Source of the DNA: a virus
Direction: 5' to 3' (one strand)
Length of the DNA stretch: 44,371 bases
Virus record (IMG/VR): IMGVR_UViG_3300050821_001788
Coordinates: 1 to 44,371 of that record
Positions 13,812 to 22,565 of this stretch are shown in pieces. Below the pieces are notes generated by a model. The model had not been told where the DNA came from. It searched no databases and saw only the letters and a list, made by a program, of their open reading frames with translations. Position numbers and translations under genes: made by a program. Each line of letters opens with the position of its first letter. Position 1 is the stretch's first letter.

Positions 13812-14345
13812 ATGATCCTCGATGGTCTTTTAGTCTTCACCGGTCCTTCTGGCACGGGCGATCTCCCGACCACTGGTACCCAAAACTCCTCCAACGTTCT
13901 TGATCTGGGCCTTGTAGGCCTTCCCGCATCCATCTCAGGCGGTGGCGGTGGTGGTGCTCGAGATATCGGCATCGGCGACGATCCGGCGATGAAGCTTCTG
14001 GTCCAGGTCCTCACGGCCTTCACAGGCGGCACCTCGCTCCAAGTCGCTCTCCAAGGTGCCCCTGACTCCGGCACCGGCACTCCAGGCGCCTACACAACCA
14101 TGCTCACCGGCCCCGCAGTAGTCGAAGCTAACCTAATCGCTGGCTCTCGCATCCTCGACGACGATATGCCTCGGCCTGTTCCTGGCCAAGCGATCCCCCG
14201 CTACCTCCGACTCTCCTATATCACCGTCGGAACCCACACCGCTGGCGCCATCTTCGGCACCATCGTCCTCGACCGTCACGATCTCCCGCTACAATCCAAC
14301 GCGACTCTCGGTGGCTATCCCGCCGGGATCACCGTTGCGAACTAA
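13812..14345 (+). CDS. Bbp16-like capsid cement (decoration) protein
   Basis: A 177-residue protein. It begins MILDGLLVFTG, contains NVLDLG, a glycine-rich loop (GGGGGG), then RDIGIGDDPAMKLLVQVLTAFTGGTSLQVALQGAPD, and ends with RYLRLSYITVGTHTAGAIFGTIVLD, the ordered beta strands of the Bbp16 jelly-roll family. In BPP-1 the corresponding protein sits on the capsid surface and cements coat subunits. Its place directly after the major capsid gene supports this. Confidence 0.88.
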   Translation: MILDGLLVFTGPSGTGDLPTTGTQNSSNVLDLGLVGLPASISGGGGGGARDIGIGDDPAMKLLVQVLTAFTGGTSLQVALQGAPDSGTGTPGAYTTMLTGPAVVEANLIAGSRILDDDMPRPVPGQAIPRYLRLSYITVGTHTAGAIFGTIVLDRHDLPLQSNATLGGYPAGITVAN

Positions 14346-14356
14346 GGAGCGCCGCA

Positions 14357-14821
14357 ATGAAAAACTTCCTCCACCGTTGGGGCACTACCTTAGCGCTGCT
14401 CGCGATCCTTGGCAGCGTCGGGATCGCCCAGAACATTACCCAATCGGTCCAGCTTTCCCAGGACCCGCGTGGTACCATTGGCGTAGACACCACTGGTAAC
14501 ATCTACTTTCAAAACAACAAACACATCCTCTCGTCCCCGAACGTCTCTCCACCGCCGGTACTCTCTGCTTGCATCACTGGCGGCTCCCCGACCCTAACCG
14601 GAACCGACTTCTCTGGCACCATCGTCTCCGGTACCACTGCTTCCACCTCCTGCGTCGTTACCTTCGGCGCAGCCTTCCTCACCGCACCGCGTTGCGTCGT
14701 AACTTGGCAATCCGGTCCGCTCGTCGCAATGTCTTGGACCACATCGACCACTGCACTGACGATTACCCAAACCTCCACCGCGTCAGTCACGATCGACTAC
14801 ATCTGCACCTCGACATCATAG
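14357..14821 (+). CDS. Secreted-type hypothetical protein 1 (Sec signal peptide)
   Basis: A 154-residue protein. Residues 1-24 form a weak Sec signal: basic residues, a hydrophobic core (LALLAILGSVGIA) and a likely cut before QN. The mature part is rich in S, T, V and G, has four cysteines that could form disulphides, and reads like beta-sandwich repeats (SCVVTFGAAFLTAPRCVVTW, TTALTITQTSTASVTIDYIC). No family is named. It is first in a run of similar export-signal genes after the cement gene; AAGGAG precedes the ATG. Confidence 0.7.
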   Translation: MKNFLHRWGTTLALLAILGSVGIAQNITQSVQLSQDPRGTIGVDTTGNIYFQNNKHILSSPNVSPPPVLSACITGGSPTLTGTDFSGTIVSGTTASTSCVVTFGAAFLTAPRCVVTWQSGPLVAMSWTTSTTALTITQTSTASVTIDYICTSTS

Positions 14822-14831
14822 GAGAATGAAA

Positions 14832-15476
14832 ATGATCAAACGCTTTCTCCTATCGCTAGGAGCCTTGGTAGCGCTTGCTACCTCGGCCTTGGCCCAGATC
14901 GCTAGCGTTCCGCAAGTCGGCCTTACCACTGGCTACTTAGCCAAAGCCACCTACTCATCGGCCTTCTTTGGCTTCGTTCCGTTCACCGGAGGTACAGACG
15001 AAATCTGTATCTCCGGCTCCGCGTCGAAGGTCGTCCGCATAAACCGTATCTCCCTAGGCGGAACAGCCTCAGCGATCGTCAACCTCCCGGTCACGATCCT
15101 TCGCCGGGCCTCACTCGACACCGGCGGAACCCCCGCAACCACCACGGCCAACCCGGGCGTCACTACCCAAATCGCTTCCCGCGATACGGGCCAAGCGCCT
15201 AATACCGCTGCGACCGCAGTCCTCGTCTCCTACACCGCAGCGCCAACCATCGTCGACTCCGCACCTGTCTACCTCGACTCCGGAACGATGGTCCTATCCC
15301 TAACCGGTACCGGTGCGGGTATCGGTAATCTAATCTTCGACTGGTCGCGGGATATCGAAAACAACGCTCAAGTCCCGACCCTCCGCGGAGCCGCTCAGCA
15401 AATCTGTGTCAACTTTAACGGCACCACCCCCGGTACCGCGTTGTTGAACGGTTCTATTGCCTGGACGGAGGAATAG
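14832..15476 (+). CDS. Secreted-type hypothetical protein 2 (Sec signal peptide)
   Basis: A 214-residue protein starting MIKRFLLSLGALVALATSALAQ, a clear signal peptide with an ALA-Q cleavage site near residue 22. The mature protein is beta-rich and low in charge, with KVVRINRISLGGTASAIVNLPVTILRRAS, a pattern like phage surface or capsid-fibre proteins. I chose the ATG at 14832 over 14826 because GGAG is 7 nt rather than 1 nt away. No catalytic motif is visible. It sits between two other signal-peptide genes. Confidence 0.7.
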   Translation: MIKRFLLSLGALVALATSALAQIASVPQVGLTTGYLAKATYSSAFFGFVPFTGGTDEICISGSASKVVRINRISLGGTASAIVNLPVTILRRASLDTGGTPATTTANPGVTTQIASRDTGQAPNTAATAVLVSYTAAPTIVDSAPVYLDSGTMVLSLTGTGAGIGNLIFDWSRDIENNAQVPTLRGAAQQICVNFNGTTPGTALLNGSIAWTEE

Positions 15477-15479
15477 CCC

Positions 15480-15914
15480 ATGCGAAAGCTTATCGCCGCA
15501 CTTGTTCTCTGCATCGGGCTAGCAAGTGCGGCGCTAGCTCAGGTTGCGCTTTTTACACAGATACCGATCGCTGGTAATCTCAGTAATATCACCAACGGTG
15601 CCACCTTCACAACCGGTACCGCTACCGCTACCCTTACCGGCGTCGCAGGCCGGTGGACCTATATCTGCGGCTTCGTTATAACCTCCGCAGGAACAACCTC
15701 CGCAACCCTCGGCGCCGTAACCGTCACCGGCACCGTCTCTGGAACCTTGCCATTCGAATACTCCTTCGTCTCTACTGGTCAAGGTATCCTCGGCATCGCC
15801 TTCGGCCCGGGTTGCATCCAATCCTCGGCCCAAAACACCAATATCGTCGTCAACGTTCCCGCAGGTGGCGCAGGGACCGTCGGCGCAGTAACCGCATGGG
15901 GGTTCACAAATTGA
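15480..15914 (+). CDS. Secreted-type hypothetical protein 3 (Sec signal peptide)
   Basis: A 144-residue protein with signal peptide MRKLIAALVLCIGLASAALAQ (ALA-Q cut near residue 21). The mature part is T, G and A-rich, with two cysteines (YICGFVITS and FGPGCIQSS) placed to form a disulphide, which would suit an oxidising periplasm. The fold looks like a single beta sandwich. No known family. It overlaps the next small gene by TTGA. Confidence 0.68.
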   Translation: MRKLIAALVLCIGLASAALAQVALFTQIPIAGNLSNITNGATFTTGTATATLTGVAGRWTYICGFVITSAGTTSATLGAVTVTGTVSGTLPFEYSFVSTGQGILGIAFGPGCIQSSAQNTNIVVNVPAGGAGTVGAVTAWGFTN

Positions 15915-16090
15915 CCCGCATCATCCGCATAATCCTCATCCTCGGCCTCTGCACTTCCCAAGCCTCGGCCCAGCTTCTCCATGGAGTCACTGACTCACTC
16001 TCTGGCGGTGGATCAATAATCCCCCCTACCTGTAATGGCACCATAGACCTATCTTCTGGCTGTGTTCAGCCAATGCTAGGAGGCCTATAA
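15911..16090 (+). CDS. Small secreted-type protein 4 (Sec signal peptide)
   Basis: A 59-residue protein, most of which is a signal peptide (RIIRIILILGLCTSQASAQ, cut before Q) plus a mature part of about 39 residues with glycine, two cysteines and a PMLGGL end. I prefer the TTG at 15911, which overlaps the upstream TGA and has GGGGG 8 nt before it. An in-frame ATG at 15896 would add five residues. It ends in a TAATG overlap. A small exported peptide in a virion operon has no obvious role. Confidence 0.5.
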   Translation: MTRIIRIILILGLCTSQASAQLLHGVTDSLSGGGSIIPPTCNGTIDLSSGCVQPMLGGL

Positions 16091-18459
16091 TGCGTAAGCT
16101 CTTACTTGTATTAGCTTTCCTAGGCCTAATCAACCCGGTCCTTGCTCAAAACTATAACGCTACCCCTGGATCAGGTCTAGTCTTTGGTTCAAAGCTAGTC
16201 ACAGCGGTCAACTACCCGCAGATCGTCTTCTGCGATCCAACGACTCCTTCTCAATGTGTCGGGGTCAATGCGTCTGGCCAAATGACTGTCCTAGTCGCTG
16301 GCACTGTAGCTGCGACGCAATCTGGCACTTGGAACATCAATAACATCAGTGGTACCATCTCACTTCCAACTGGAGCAGCCACTTCAGCCCTACAAACTAC
16401 TATCAATACCACCCTTGGTTCGCCGTTCCAAGCCGGTGGATCGATTGGCAATACAACATTCGCCGCGACTCAGTCTGGTACTTGGACAGTAAACCCGACC
16501 ACTGCGGCAAACTGGGGCATTGGTGCGACCGCTGCAGCCGTACCTGCCAATGCCGTCTTCGGAGGAATGTCTCAAGGCGGTAACCTAACCGGTCTCACAG
16601 GCACCTCCGGTAACCTCAACGTCCAATGCGCGAACTGTTCTGGCTCAGGCGTCTCCACCGCTGACGAAGCGGCCTTTACCGCAGGCACATCCCTATTCGC
16701 TGGCTCCGGTGGATTCTTCCAAACTACCGCTACTAGCAACCCACTGACCACCGGTCAGCAAGGTATGTTCCAAGTTACGGCTAACCGTGCATTGTTCACT
16801 AACCTCCGCAATGCGTCCGGTACTGAAATAGGAACATCCACGACCCCACTTGTTGATACCGCTCGCGTGGTAGGCAACGCAGGTGCGGTGATGGATGCAG
16901 CAGGGCAGAACGCTGCCGCCCCCGCGAACTGGCTAGCCACTGGATGCCAATTCCAAACAACCCCAACCACTATCACAGCAGGCAATGCCTCCCCGTGCCA
17001 GATGGATAGCGCGGGTAATATCCTAGTCAACGTTAAGTCCGCAACTGGTATCGCTCCGGGTACTGCGCCCGGTACGTTAACCGGCTCATGGATTTTAGGA
17101 GAAGTTACTACCGCTACTCCTACTGATTATACAACAGCTACGCTCGATTCTTTATCACTAACAACTGACGGTGGGCTTCGTTCTGCCCCAACTGCTCCTG
17201 CGGTTACAACCATTCAAACCGCAGCTGTCGCTAATGGTAACGGCACAAACCTAAGCACACAAGGCTACACCGCTGCCGTCCTCAACGTCCTCTGTTCTGT
17301 CGCCTGTTCCGGTGGCACCACAATCAATTTCGAAGCTAGCGTTGACAACACTACCTTCGTTCCAATCCAAGGCATCAACACTGGTGCTAGCACGATCGCC
17401 ACGACTACAACAACTTCTGGCGATTGGATGTTTAACCTTGCTGGTTATTCATTCCTCCGTGCGCGTATTAGTGCCTATTCAGCGGGCACGATTTCGGTTA
17501 AGGCCTATCAGATTACAAATACTGGCCTCCCGCCAGTTATGAATTCAATCATAACCAATACCCCTGCTGTAACTTTAGCTTCGACCACGATCACTGGCAC
17601 TGTAGCTGCTACTCAATCCGGTACGTGGAATATTGGCACGGTGACAACGCTTCCAGCACTACCTGCCAACCAATCCGTGAACGTCGCCCAATTCGGTGGT
17701 GTATCAACATCTACTGGTCAAGTTGCGGTTAGCACTGCACCAACTACTGCGGGTAATACTGCCCTTGTTGTCGACCTACGTCCTGATAGCCCTGGTATCA
17801 TTGCACTCGGTCAAACAACTAAGTCAGCCTCAGTGCCGGTTACGATTGCTTCTGATCAACTAGGTGCGAATACAGCAGCCAATTCATTACCGGTTACCAT
17901 TGGCCCTGCTCTACTGGGCTCTTATTGCATGGGAGCTAGTACTGGCACGATGGCTGCTGGTCTAGCTGGTGGATCGCCCGTATATTCATTCCGCTATGGC
18001 GGAGCCAATCTAGCAATCATCCGCAAGGTATCGATAGAGGCTGACGACGTCACCACGGCGTTCGTAGCTGGTACGGCCAAATTTGATTTGATTGCTGCTA
18101 GGTCGTTTACCGCTTCCGATACCGGAGGGACTTCTCCTACCTTGACAGGTAATAACGGCAAGTTGCGCACCAGTTTTGCTACTACTGCCATTTCCGATCT
18201 ACGTATTTCTTCCACCGCTACCTTGACAGCAGGCACCCGAACGCTCGACGCGCAGCCATTGGCTACGATCTCGTTTGCGATTTCTACCAATATCGACGCG
18301 GTGCTACTTCCGACTACTGACCTGATTAGACAAAACGTAGGCGAGAGCCCGCTAGTATTAGCTACCAACGAAGGCTTTGTTATTCAAGCAACAGTACCCG
18401 GAACCGGAACTTGGTTTACATCAGTTAGAACTTGCTGGGATGAAGTGAGCGCCTTCTAA
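16090..18459 (+). CDS. Large secreted-type fibre-like protein 5 (Sec signal peptide)
   Basis: A 789-residue protein. Residues 1-19 are a clear signal peptide (MRKLLLVLAFLGLINPVLA, then Q). The rest is very low in charge and rich in T, A, G and N, with at least three copies of an AATQSGTWN-type repeat (near residues 75, 127 and 502), a repeat known from phage and exported adhesin-like proteins. The C-terminal 200 residues are more complex and may be a globular tip. It could be a fibre, an adhesin or a surface coat; no enzyme motif is visible. TAATG overlaps link it to both neighbours. Confidence 0.7.
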   Translation: MRKLLLVLAFLGLINPVLAQNYNATPGSGLVFGSKLVTAVNYPQIVFCDPTTPSQCVGVNASGQMTVLVAGTVAATQSGTWNINNISGTISLPTGAATSALQTTINTTLGSPFQAGGSIGNTTFAATQSGTWTVNPTTAANWGIGATAAAVPANAVFGGMSQGGNLTGLTGTSGNLNVQCANCSGSGVSTADEAAFTAGTSLFAGSGGFFQTTATSNPLTTGQQGMFQVTANRALFTNLRNASGTEIGTSTTPLVDTARVVGNAGAVMDAAGQNAAAPANWLATGCQFQTTPTTITAGNASPCQMDSAGNILVNVKSATGIAPGTAPGTLTGSWILGEVTTATPTDYTTATLDSLSLTTDGGLRSAPTAPAVTTIQTAAVANGNGTNLSTQGYTAAVLNVLCSVACSGGTTINFEASVDNTTFVPIQGINTGASTIATTTTTSGDWMFNLAGYSFLRARISAYSAGTISVKAYQITNTGLPPVMNSIITNTPAVTLASTTITGTVAATQSGTWNIGTVTTLPALPANQSVNVAQFGGVSTSTGQVAVSTAPTTAGNTALVVDLRPDSPGIIALGQTTKSASVPVTIASDQLGANTAANSLPVTIGPALLGSYCMGASTGTMAAGLAGGSPVYSFRYGGANLAIIRKVSIEADDVTTAFVAGTAKFDLIAARSFTASDTGGTSPTLTGNNGKLRTSFATTAISDLRISSTATLTAGTRTLDAQPLATISFAISTNIDAVLLPTTDLIRQNVGESPLVLATNEGFVIQATVPGTGTWFTSVRTCWDEVSAF

Positions 18460-19214
18460 TGAAACGTTTAATTGCCCTTTTACTTTGCGTAGCGCTTTGC
18501 TGTCTTCAAGCAAACGCAGCGGGTTGGTTACCACTTGCTAAGTCTGGCGGTGGGGGTGGTGGCACAGTCACACTTCAGGATAAAAGCACCGCTGTTGTAG
18601 ATTCAACTATAGCTGCATCTCCATACACCGGAACGGCAAATATCACCGTTACCGGGTCGCTGACGAACCCAGCGATGACGATCACGTTGGTTTTTGGCGC
18701 TACCGTTTCCGCTGTTACTGCTCATTGGGATAGTGCAGGTGCTAATCAAGCCCTAACACAAATCGGTACGGCGGGTGAAACTACCGGGCCAACCTCCACC
18801 TATATTTTTGGTATGGTAGGGCAGCCTACGGCGGGTAATAAAACTTTAAATGTTACTTGGACCGGAACCGCTAACGAGTTACAGATTTTCGCAGAGACTT
18901 GGATAGGGGTTAATCAAACATTCGCTACGGCGTTCCCATCTGGTCATGTTTCTACGACAAATAGTGCAGCTATTTCTGGTGGCGCTACCGCAACACAAAC
19001 TATAACATCAGCCACTAATGACGCAGTGCTTGCGTCTTTTTGCAATGATCTAACATGGACATCCATCGGAGCCACGTCGTTTTATTTGACGAATGGCGGC
19101 TTTGTCGCGGGTGGCTCTAATCATGCCGCAGGCGCAGTATCCGTCAACCTAACGGCAGTCAATAATGGTGGAGATCACTGGTGCGGTGTTGGAATCGATA
19201 TCGTACATAATTAG
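18459..19214 (+). CDS. Secreted-type beta-sandwich protein 6 (Sec signal peptide)
   Basis: A 251-residue protein with signal peptide MKRLIALLLCVALCCLQANA (ANA-A cut), a flexible GGGGGG linker near residues 32-37, and a beta-sandwich-like domain with NKTLNVTWTGTANELQIFAETWIGVNQT, a pattern seen in phage tail-surface proteins resembling lectin folds. It may bind a glycan, but no binding residues can be assigned. Its T, A, G and S content and lack of charge match its neighbours. TAATG links it to the preceding fibre-like gene. Confidence 0.65.
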   Translation: MKRLIALLLCVALCCLQANAAGWLPLAKSGGGGGGTVTLQDKSTAVVDSTIAASPYTGTANITVTGSLTNPAMTITLVFGATVSAVTAHWDSAGANQALTQIGTAGETTGPTSTYIFGMVGQPTAGNKTLNVTWTGTANELQIFAETWIGVNQTFATAFPSGHVSTTNSAAISGGATATQTITSATNDAVLASFCNDLTWTSIGATSFYLTNGGFVAGGSNHAAGAVSVNLTAVNNGGDHWCGVGIDIVHN

Positions 19215-19225
19215 AAAAGCTTGGA

Positions 19226-21430
19226 ATGATCACGCGTCGAAGGGCATCTACATTGTTAGCTTCTGCGGCCACGCTACTTCTTGATAAGCCAGGAAAGGCT
19301 CAACTCGGCACGCTTCCGTATAGTGGTGCGGCAATTGGTTCTGGCCCAGTCACCGGATTTAGCCAACTCAAGATCGGTGGCGGTGGCGAGGTTACCGGCA
19401 TTAGCGCGGCCAACGACGGCACGCTAGTATGTCGCACCGATGTCGGCGGCTGCTACCTTTGCCCGTCGGGCACGACGAAGTGGCAGCAACTGATCGTCAA
19501 ATCGGCTTGGCCCGCCGCCAACTTCGGCTGGCAGAACTGGACCACCTCCAACGGTGGTGTCTTTGCCATCGCCATTGCCCCATCCAATAGCCAGGTGATC
19601 TATGTAAGCTTCCAGCAATTTATTTTTGTTTCGATTAATGGCGGCGCGTCGTTTACTAAGACCAGTTGTCCACAAGACACCGGCGCGGATGCCAACGGCG
19701 GCGGCGAGCGCGCCAACAACCATCGCCTTGCGGTGGACCCAGCCAATCCGGCTATCGCGATCTATGGTAGCACGCTCGGGGTTTACTACACTACCAACAC
19801 TGGTAGCACTTGGAACCTGATTCCTGTAGCGACCATTCCAGCAGCTTCACCTTCAGGAGAATACGTCGCATTCGATCCCAGCACCACCAGCGGCGGCTCG
19901 ACGCCCGGAATTTGGATACACAGCACCGGTCACGGTGCCTATCATGGCACTGGTGGGGTGGCTGGCACATGGTCGGGTCCGACTGGTCAAACGACGTGCA
20001 GCGGGCTGGCAGTCGATTTGAACGGTACGGTCTACCTGACCATCGCAACCTTGACAACGGGTGTTTACGTCTTTTCTGGAGGTTCATGGTCGCTCAAGAC
20101 GGTCCCAAATAGCGGCGGTCCGACGGGAGTTTGCGCCGATCCGAATACAGCAGGACGTGCGGTGTGCGTCGATCAAGATGGGCAGCTAAGCGTTACGGTC
20201 AATAGCGGCTCAACGTGGTCCGACGTCATTGCTGCCAACAACCATACCTACACAGTCCCTGCCGGGCAGGTGACTTGGATCGCGAACTATCTCGCGGGCG
20301 GCATGACCATGTTTTGCTTCGACTGCGTGTTCGATCCGTCGCATAGCAACACCCTTTATTGCGGCCAAGGCAATGGCGTTTCGGTCTGCGCCGCCCCGCA
20401 AACTCAACCAACGGCGTGGGTTGACCAGACGCTCGGCATCGAGGAGCTTGATGCAACCAGGGTTATCGCCCCACCAAGCAGTGGCAAGCGTGTGGTCTCT
20501 GCCTGGGATCATCAGGGACTTGTTAATACATCTCTCACTACATTTCCGATCAAATGCGTTCCCAATTCCGCTGCTGGCGCGTTGTTATCGGCGGGCTGGG
20601 CCTGCGACTACGCTTCTAGCGACTCCGCGAACACTTTCGTCATTCTCGCGAACTTCACGGACGATGCCCAAGAGACCTCCGGCTACAGCAACGACGGTGG
20701 CGTCACATGGACGCATTTTGGCAGTACGTCCTATTACTCCAGTGACAATGGCGGTATCGCAGCGGCGGATGTCAGTAACTTCGTCGTTCAATCAGGGGAT
20801 ATTGGACCGTTCTTTACGACTAACAAGGGAGCGACATGGACTGCCTGCACGGGGGCTCCGACCAGCGGATATAAATCAGTACAGCGGGCTTTTCAGCCGG
20901 AATATCTGGTAGCGGATCGCGTTAGTATTGGCACGTTCTATATCTTCAACCCCACCAATGTGAACGTCTACCGTTCGACTAACCAAGGCGCATCGTTCTC
21001 GTTGATGGGCACGCCTGGTGGTGGCATTCAGAACGCCACCAAACTGAAGGCCGTCAACGGCAACGCCGGGCATCTTTTCTTTACCGCTGGGAGAGGGGCC
21101 GGGACCACGCTGCGACATTCCACCGATGGCGGCGCGACGTGGAACAATTTCGGGGCCTTCACCGAGGTTGAGTGTTTCGGTATCGGTAAGGCGGCGGCGG
21201 GACAGAGCTACCCATCGATCTATGTTTATGGTACACTGACATCTTCCGGCGTTTACGGCCTATTTAGATGCATTGATGGTGTGGGAACGACATGGACGTT
21301 GCTCGTTAACGGACCGCCGCTAGGGATTGGGACATCATGGGTCTCATCGGCCGAGGGCGACATGGACAACTACGGCTATATTTATTGCTCGTTTTTTGGC
21401 AACGGCTATGCTTATGGCTATTTTCCATGA
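19226..21430 (+). CDS. Tat-signal beta-propeller protein with BNR/Asp-box repeats, GH74-like
   Basis: A 734-residue protein. It begins MITRRRASTLLASAATLLL, a twin-arginine signal, with a likely cut at GKA-Q near residue 26. The rest is a beta propeller with Asp-box/BNR motifs: SINGGASF, TTNTGSTW, SNDGGVTW, STNQGASF and STDGGATW, spread from about residue 130 to 640. The repeat spacing and beginning (TGISAANDGTLVCRTDVGGCYL) resemble GH74 xyloglucanase-type propellers, which act on plant or exopolysaccharide glycans. Catalytic aspartates cannot be assigned by eye. It may degrade host or environmental polysaccharide, or be a binding module only. Confidence 0.75.
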   Translation: MITRRRASTLLASAATLLLDKPGKAQLGTLPYSGAAIGSGPVTGFSQLKIGGGGEVTGISAANDGTLVCRTDVGGCYLCPSGTTKWQQLIVKSAWPAANFGWQNWTTSNGGVFAIAIAPSNSQVIYVSFQQFIFVSINGGASFTKTSCPQDTGADANGGGERANNHRLAVDPANPAIAIYGSTLGVYYTTNTGSTWNLIPVATIPAASPSGEYVAFDPSTTSGGSTPGIWIHSTGHGAYHGTGGVAGTWSGPTGQTTCSGLAVDLNGTVYLTIATLTTGVYVFSGGSWSLKTVPNSGGPTGVCADPNTAGRAVCVDQDGQLSVTVNSGSTWSDVIAANNHTYTVPAGQVTWIANYLAGGMTMFCFDCVFDPSHSNTLYCGQGNGVSVCAAPQTQPTAWVDQTLGIEELDATRVIAPPSSGKRVVSAWDHQGLVNTSLTTFPIKCVPNSAAGALLSAGWACDYASSDSANTFVILANFTDDAQETSGYSNDGGVTWTHFGSTSYYSSDNGGIAAADVSNFVVQSGDIGPFFTTNKGATWTACTGAPTSGYKSVQRAFQPEYLVADRVSIGTFYIFNPTNVNVYRSTNQGASFSLMGTPGGGIQNATKLKAVNGNAGHLFFTAGRGAGTTLRHSTDGGATWNNFGAFTEVECFGIGKAAAGQSYPSIYVYGTLTSSGVYGLFRCIDGVGTTWTLLVNGPPLGIGTSWVSSAEGDMDNYGYIYCSFFGNGYAYGYFP

Positions 21431-21470
21431 TTTTTATCATACTGTGATCAACAAACAAAAGGAGCTTAAT

Positions 21471-22136
21471 ATGGCAAGATGGCAGTTAACCGAACCTCAT
21501 TACCTTAACGTTCCCGGGACTAAATGGGAACTCACTATGAACGATCGTAAGACCAATCGCCCGGTGCGTAAGACTTATACGGTTCCGTTACATCTTCATC
21601 CGGATATCGAAGCCGACTGGACTCGGCGCGATGGTGAAGAAGGCATTATTACCGTTTGTCATGAAGGCAAAGGACATCCTGACGGTCGAGACGTTACGTT
21701 CGTTGGCCCACCGACTCCGGGTATGCTTCCGCTTGATGATGAGGCTAAAGCCATCTCCAGCAAATTCGACTGGAAGCCGACTCAAGGGTTAGACGACGTG
21801 TCGCAAGCCGAAAGTCATACGTCCAAGATTCTCGGTGGGCTTATCGATCAACTAACCGACATCAAGGTCAAGGCGACTGAAGCTCCAGGGATCGCTGGCA
21901 TGGATAAATTCATGGAAACCATGACTGCGATGATGGCACAGAACCAGCAGATTTTGATGCTACTCGCGGGGAAGGTTGCTACGACCGAACCCGTGCCAAA
22001 GGCAACTGACGAACGTTCAATCGAACAAATCGCCGCGGACCTTGGTATCGAACGCGAAGTCGATCTCGAAGAACCACTTCCGCCTGAGATACCCCCGCCC
22101 GTTGTCGAACGCCCTCGCTCCGCGCTACGGAGATAA
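21471..22136 (+). CDS. Hypothetical phage protein in the fibre module
   Basis: A 221-residue protein. Residues 1-80 look like a small beta domain (RWQLTEPHYLNVPGTKWELTM, TRKTYTVPLHLHPD, DVTFVGPPTPGMLPLDDEA), residues 110-170 are helical and methionine-rich (MDKFMETMTAMMAQNQQILMLL), and the tail is acidic and proline-rich. No signal peptide, unlike its neighbours. I chose the ATG at 21471 because AAAGGAG lies 6 nt before it; the frame is open further upstream, inside the propeller gene. Function unknown. Confidence 0.65.
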   Translation: MARWQLTEPHYLNVPGTKWELTMNDRKTNRPVRKTYTVPLHLHPDIEADWTRRDGEEGIITVCHEGKGHPDGRDVTFVGPPTPGMLPLDDEAKAISSKFDWKPTQGLDDVSQAESHTSKILGGLIDQLTDIKVKATEAPGIAGMDKFMETMTAMMAQNQQILMLLAGKVATTEPVPKATDERSIEQIAADLGIEREVDLEEPLPPEIPPPVVERPRSALRR

Positions 22137-22139
22137 CCA

Positions 22140-22565
22140 ATGACATCCCAGCTAGACCTAGACCAAGGAGGCACCTTTCGCCAAATGCAGAAGGTCTTCT
22201 TTGGTCCTTCTGTCGGCTGGATATGGGTGCCTGCGACGGTGATACTTCCAGTTACTGTTGCGGGCACTATCGTTGTACAAATTGGTAACTCGCTGATCAC
22301 CGTTAACGTAAACGGTGCTGTGACGTTACAGTTTCCAAAGTTCAAAGGCAACGCAGCAGGAGCCGGCGGAGTTCCTGGCTCCTTCACTGTGAATCCAATC
22401 GTAGTCGTCGATATCGGTGGGTTCGCCACGGCTAATCCGATAACACTACTCCCCGGTGCTGGCGAAACCTTCGACGGACAAGCTTCGATCTCACTCTCCA
22501 GCAATTACGGTGCCTTTACCCTTCAGCCTGATGTCATCAACGGAGGAGCTACGTTAATCCAATGA
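22140..22565 (+). CDS. Hypothetical phage structural-type protein
   Basis: A 141-residue hydrophobic, beta-rich protein (TVAGTIVVQIGNSLITVNVNGAVTLQFPKFKG), with a pattern of alternating strands typical of small tail-associated proteins in podoviruses. It carries no signal peptide. It ends in an ATGA overlap with the fibre-like gene that follows and probably is made with it. No specific role can be given. Confidence 0.6.
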   Translation: MTSQLDLDQGGTFRQMQKVFFGPSVGWIWVPATVILPVTVAGTIVVQIGNSLITVNVNGAVTLQFPKFKGNAAGAGGVPGSFTVNPIVVVDIGGFATANPITLLPGAGETFDGQASISLSSNYGAFTLQPDVINGGATLIQ

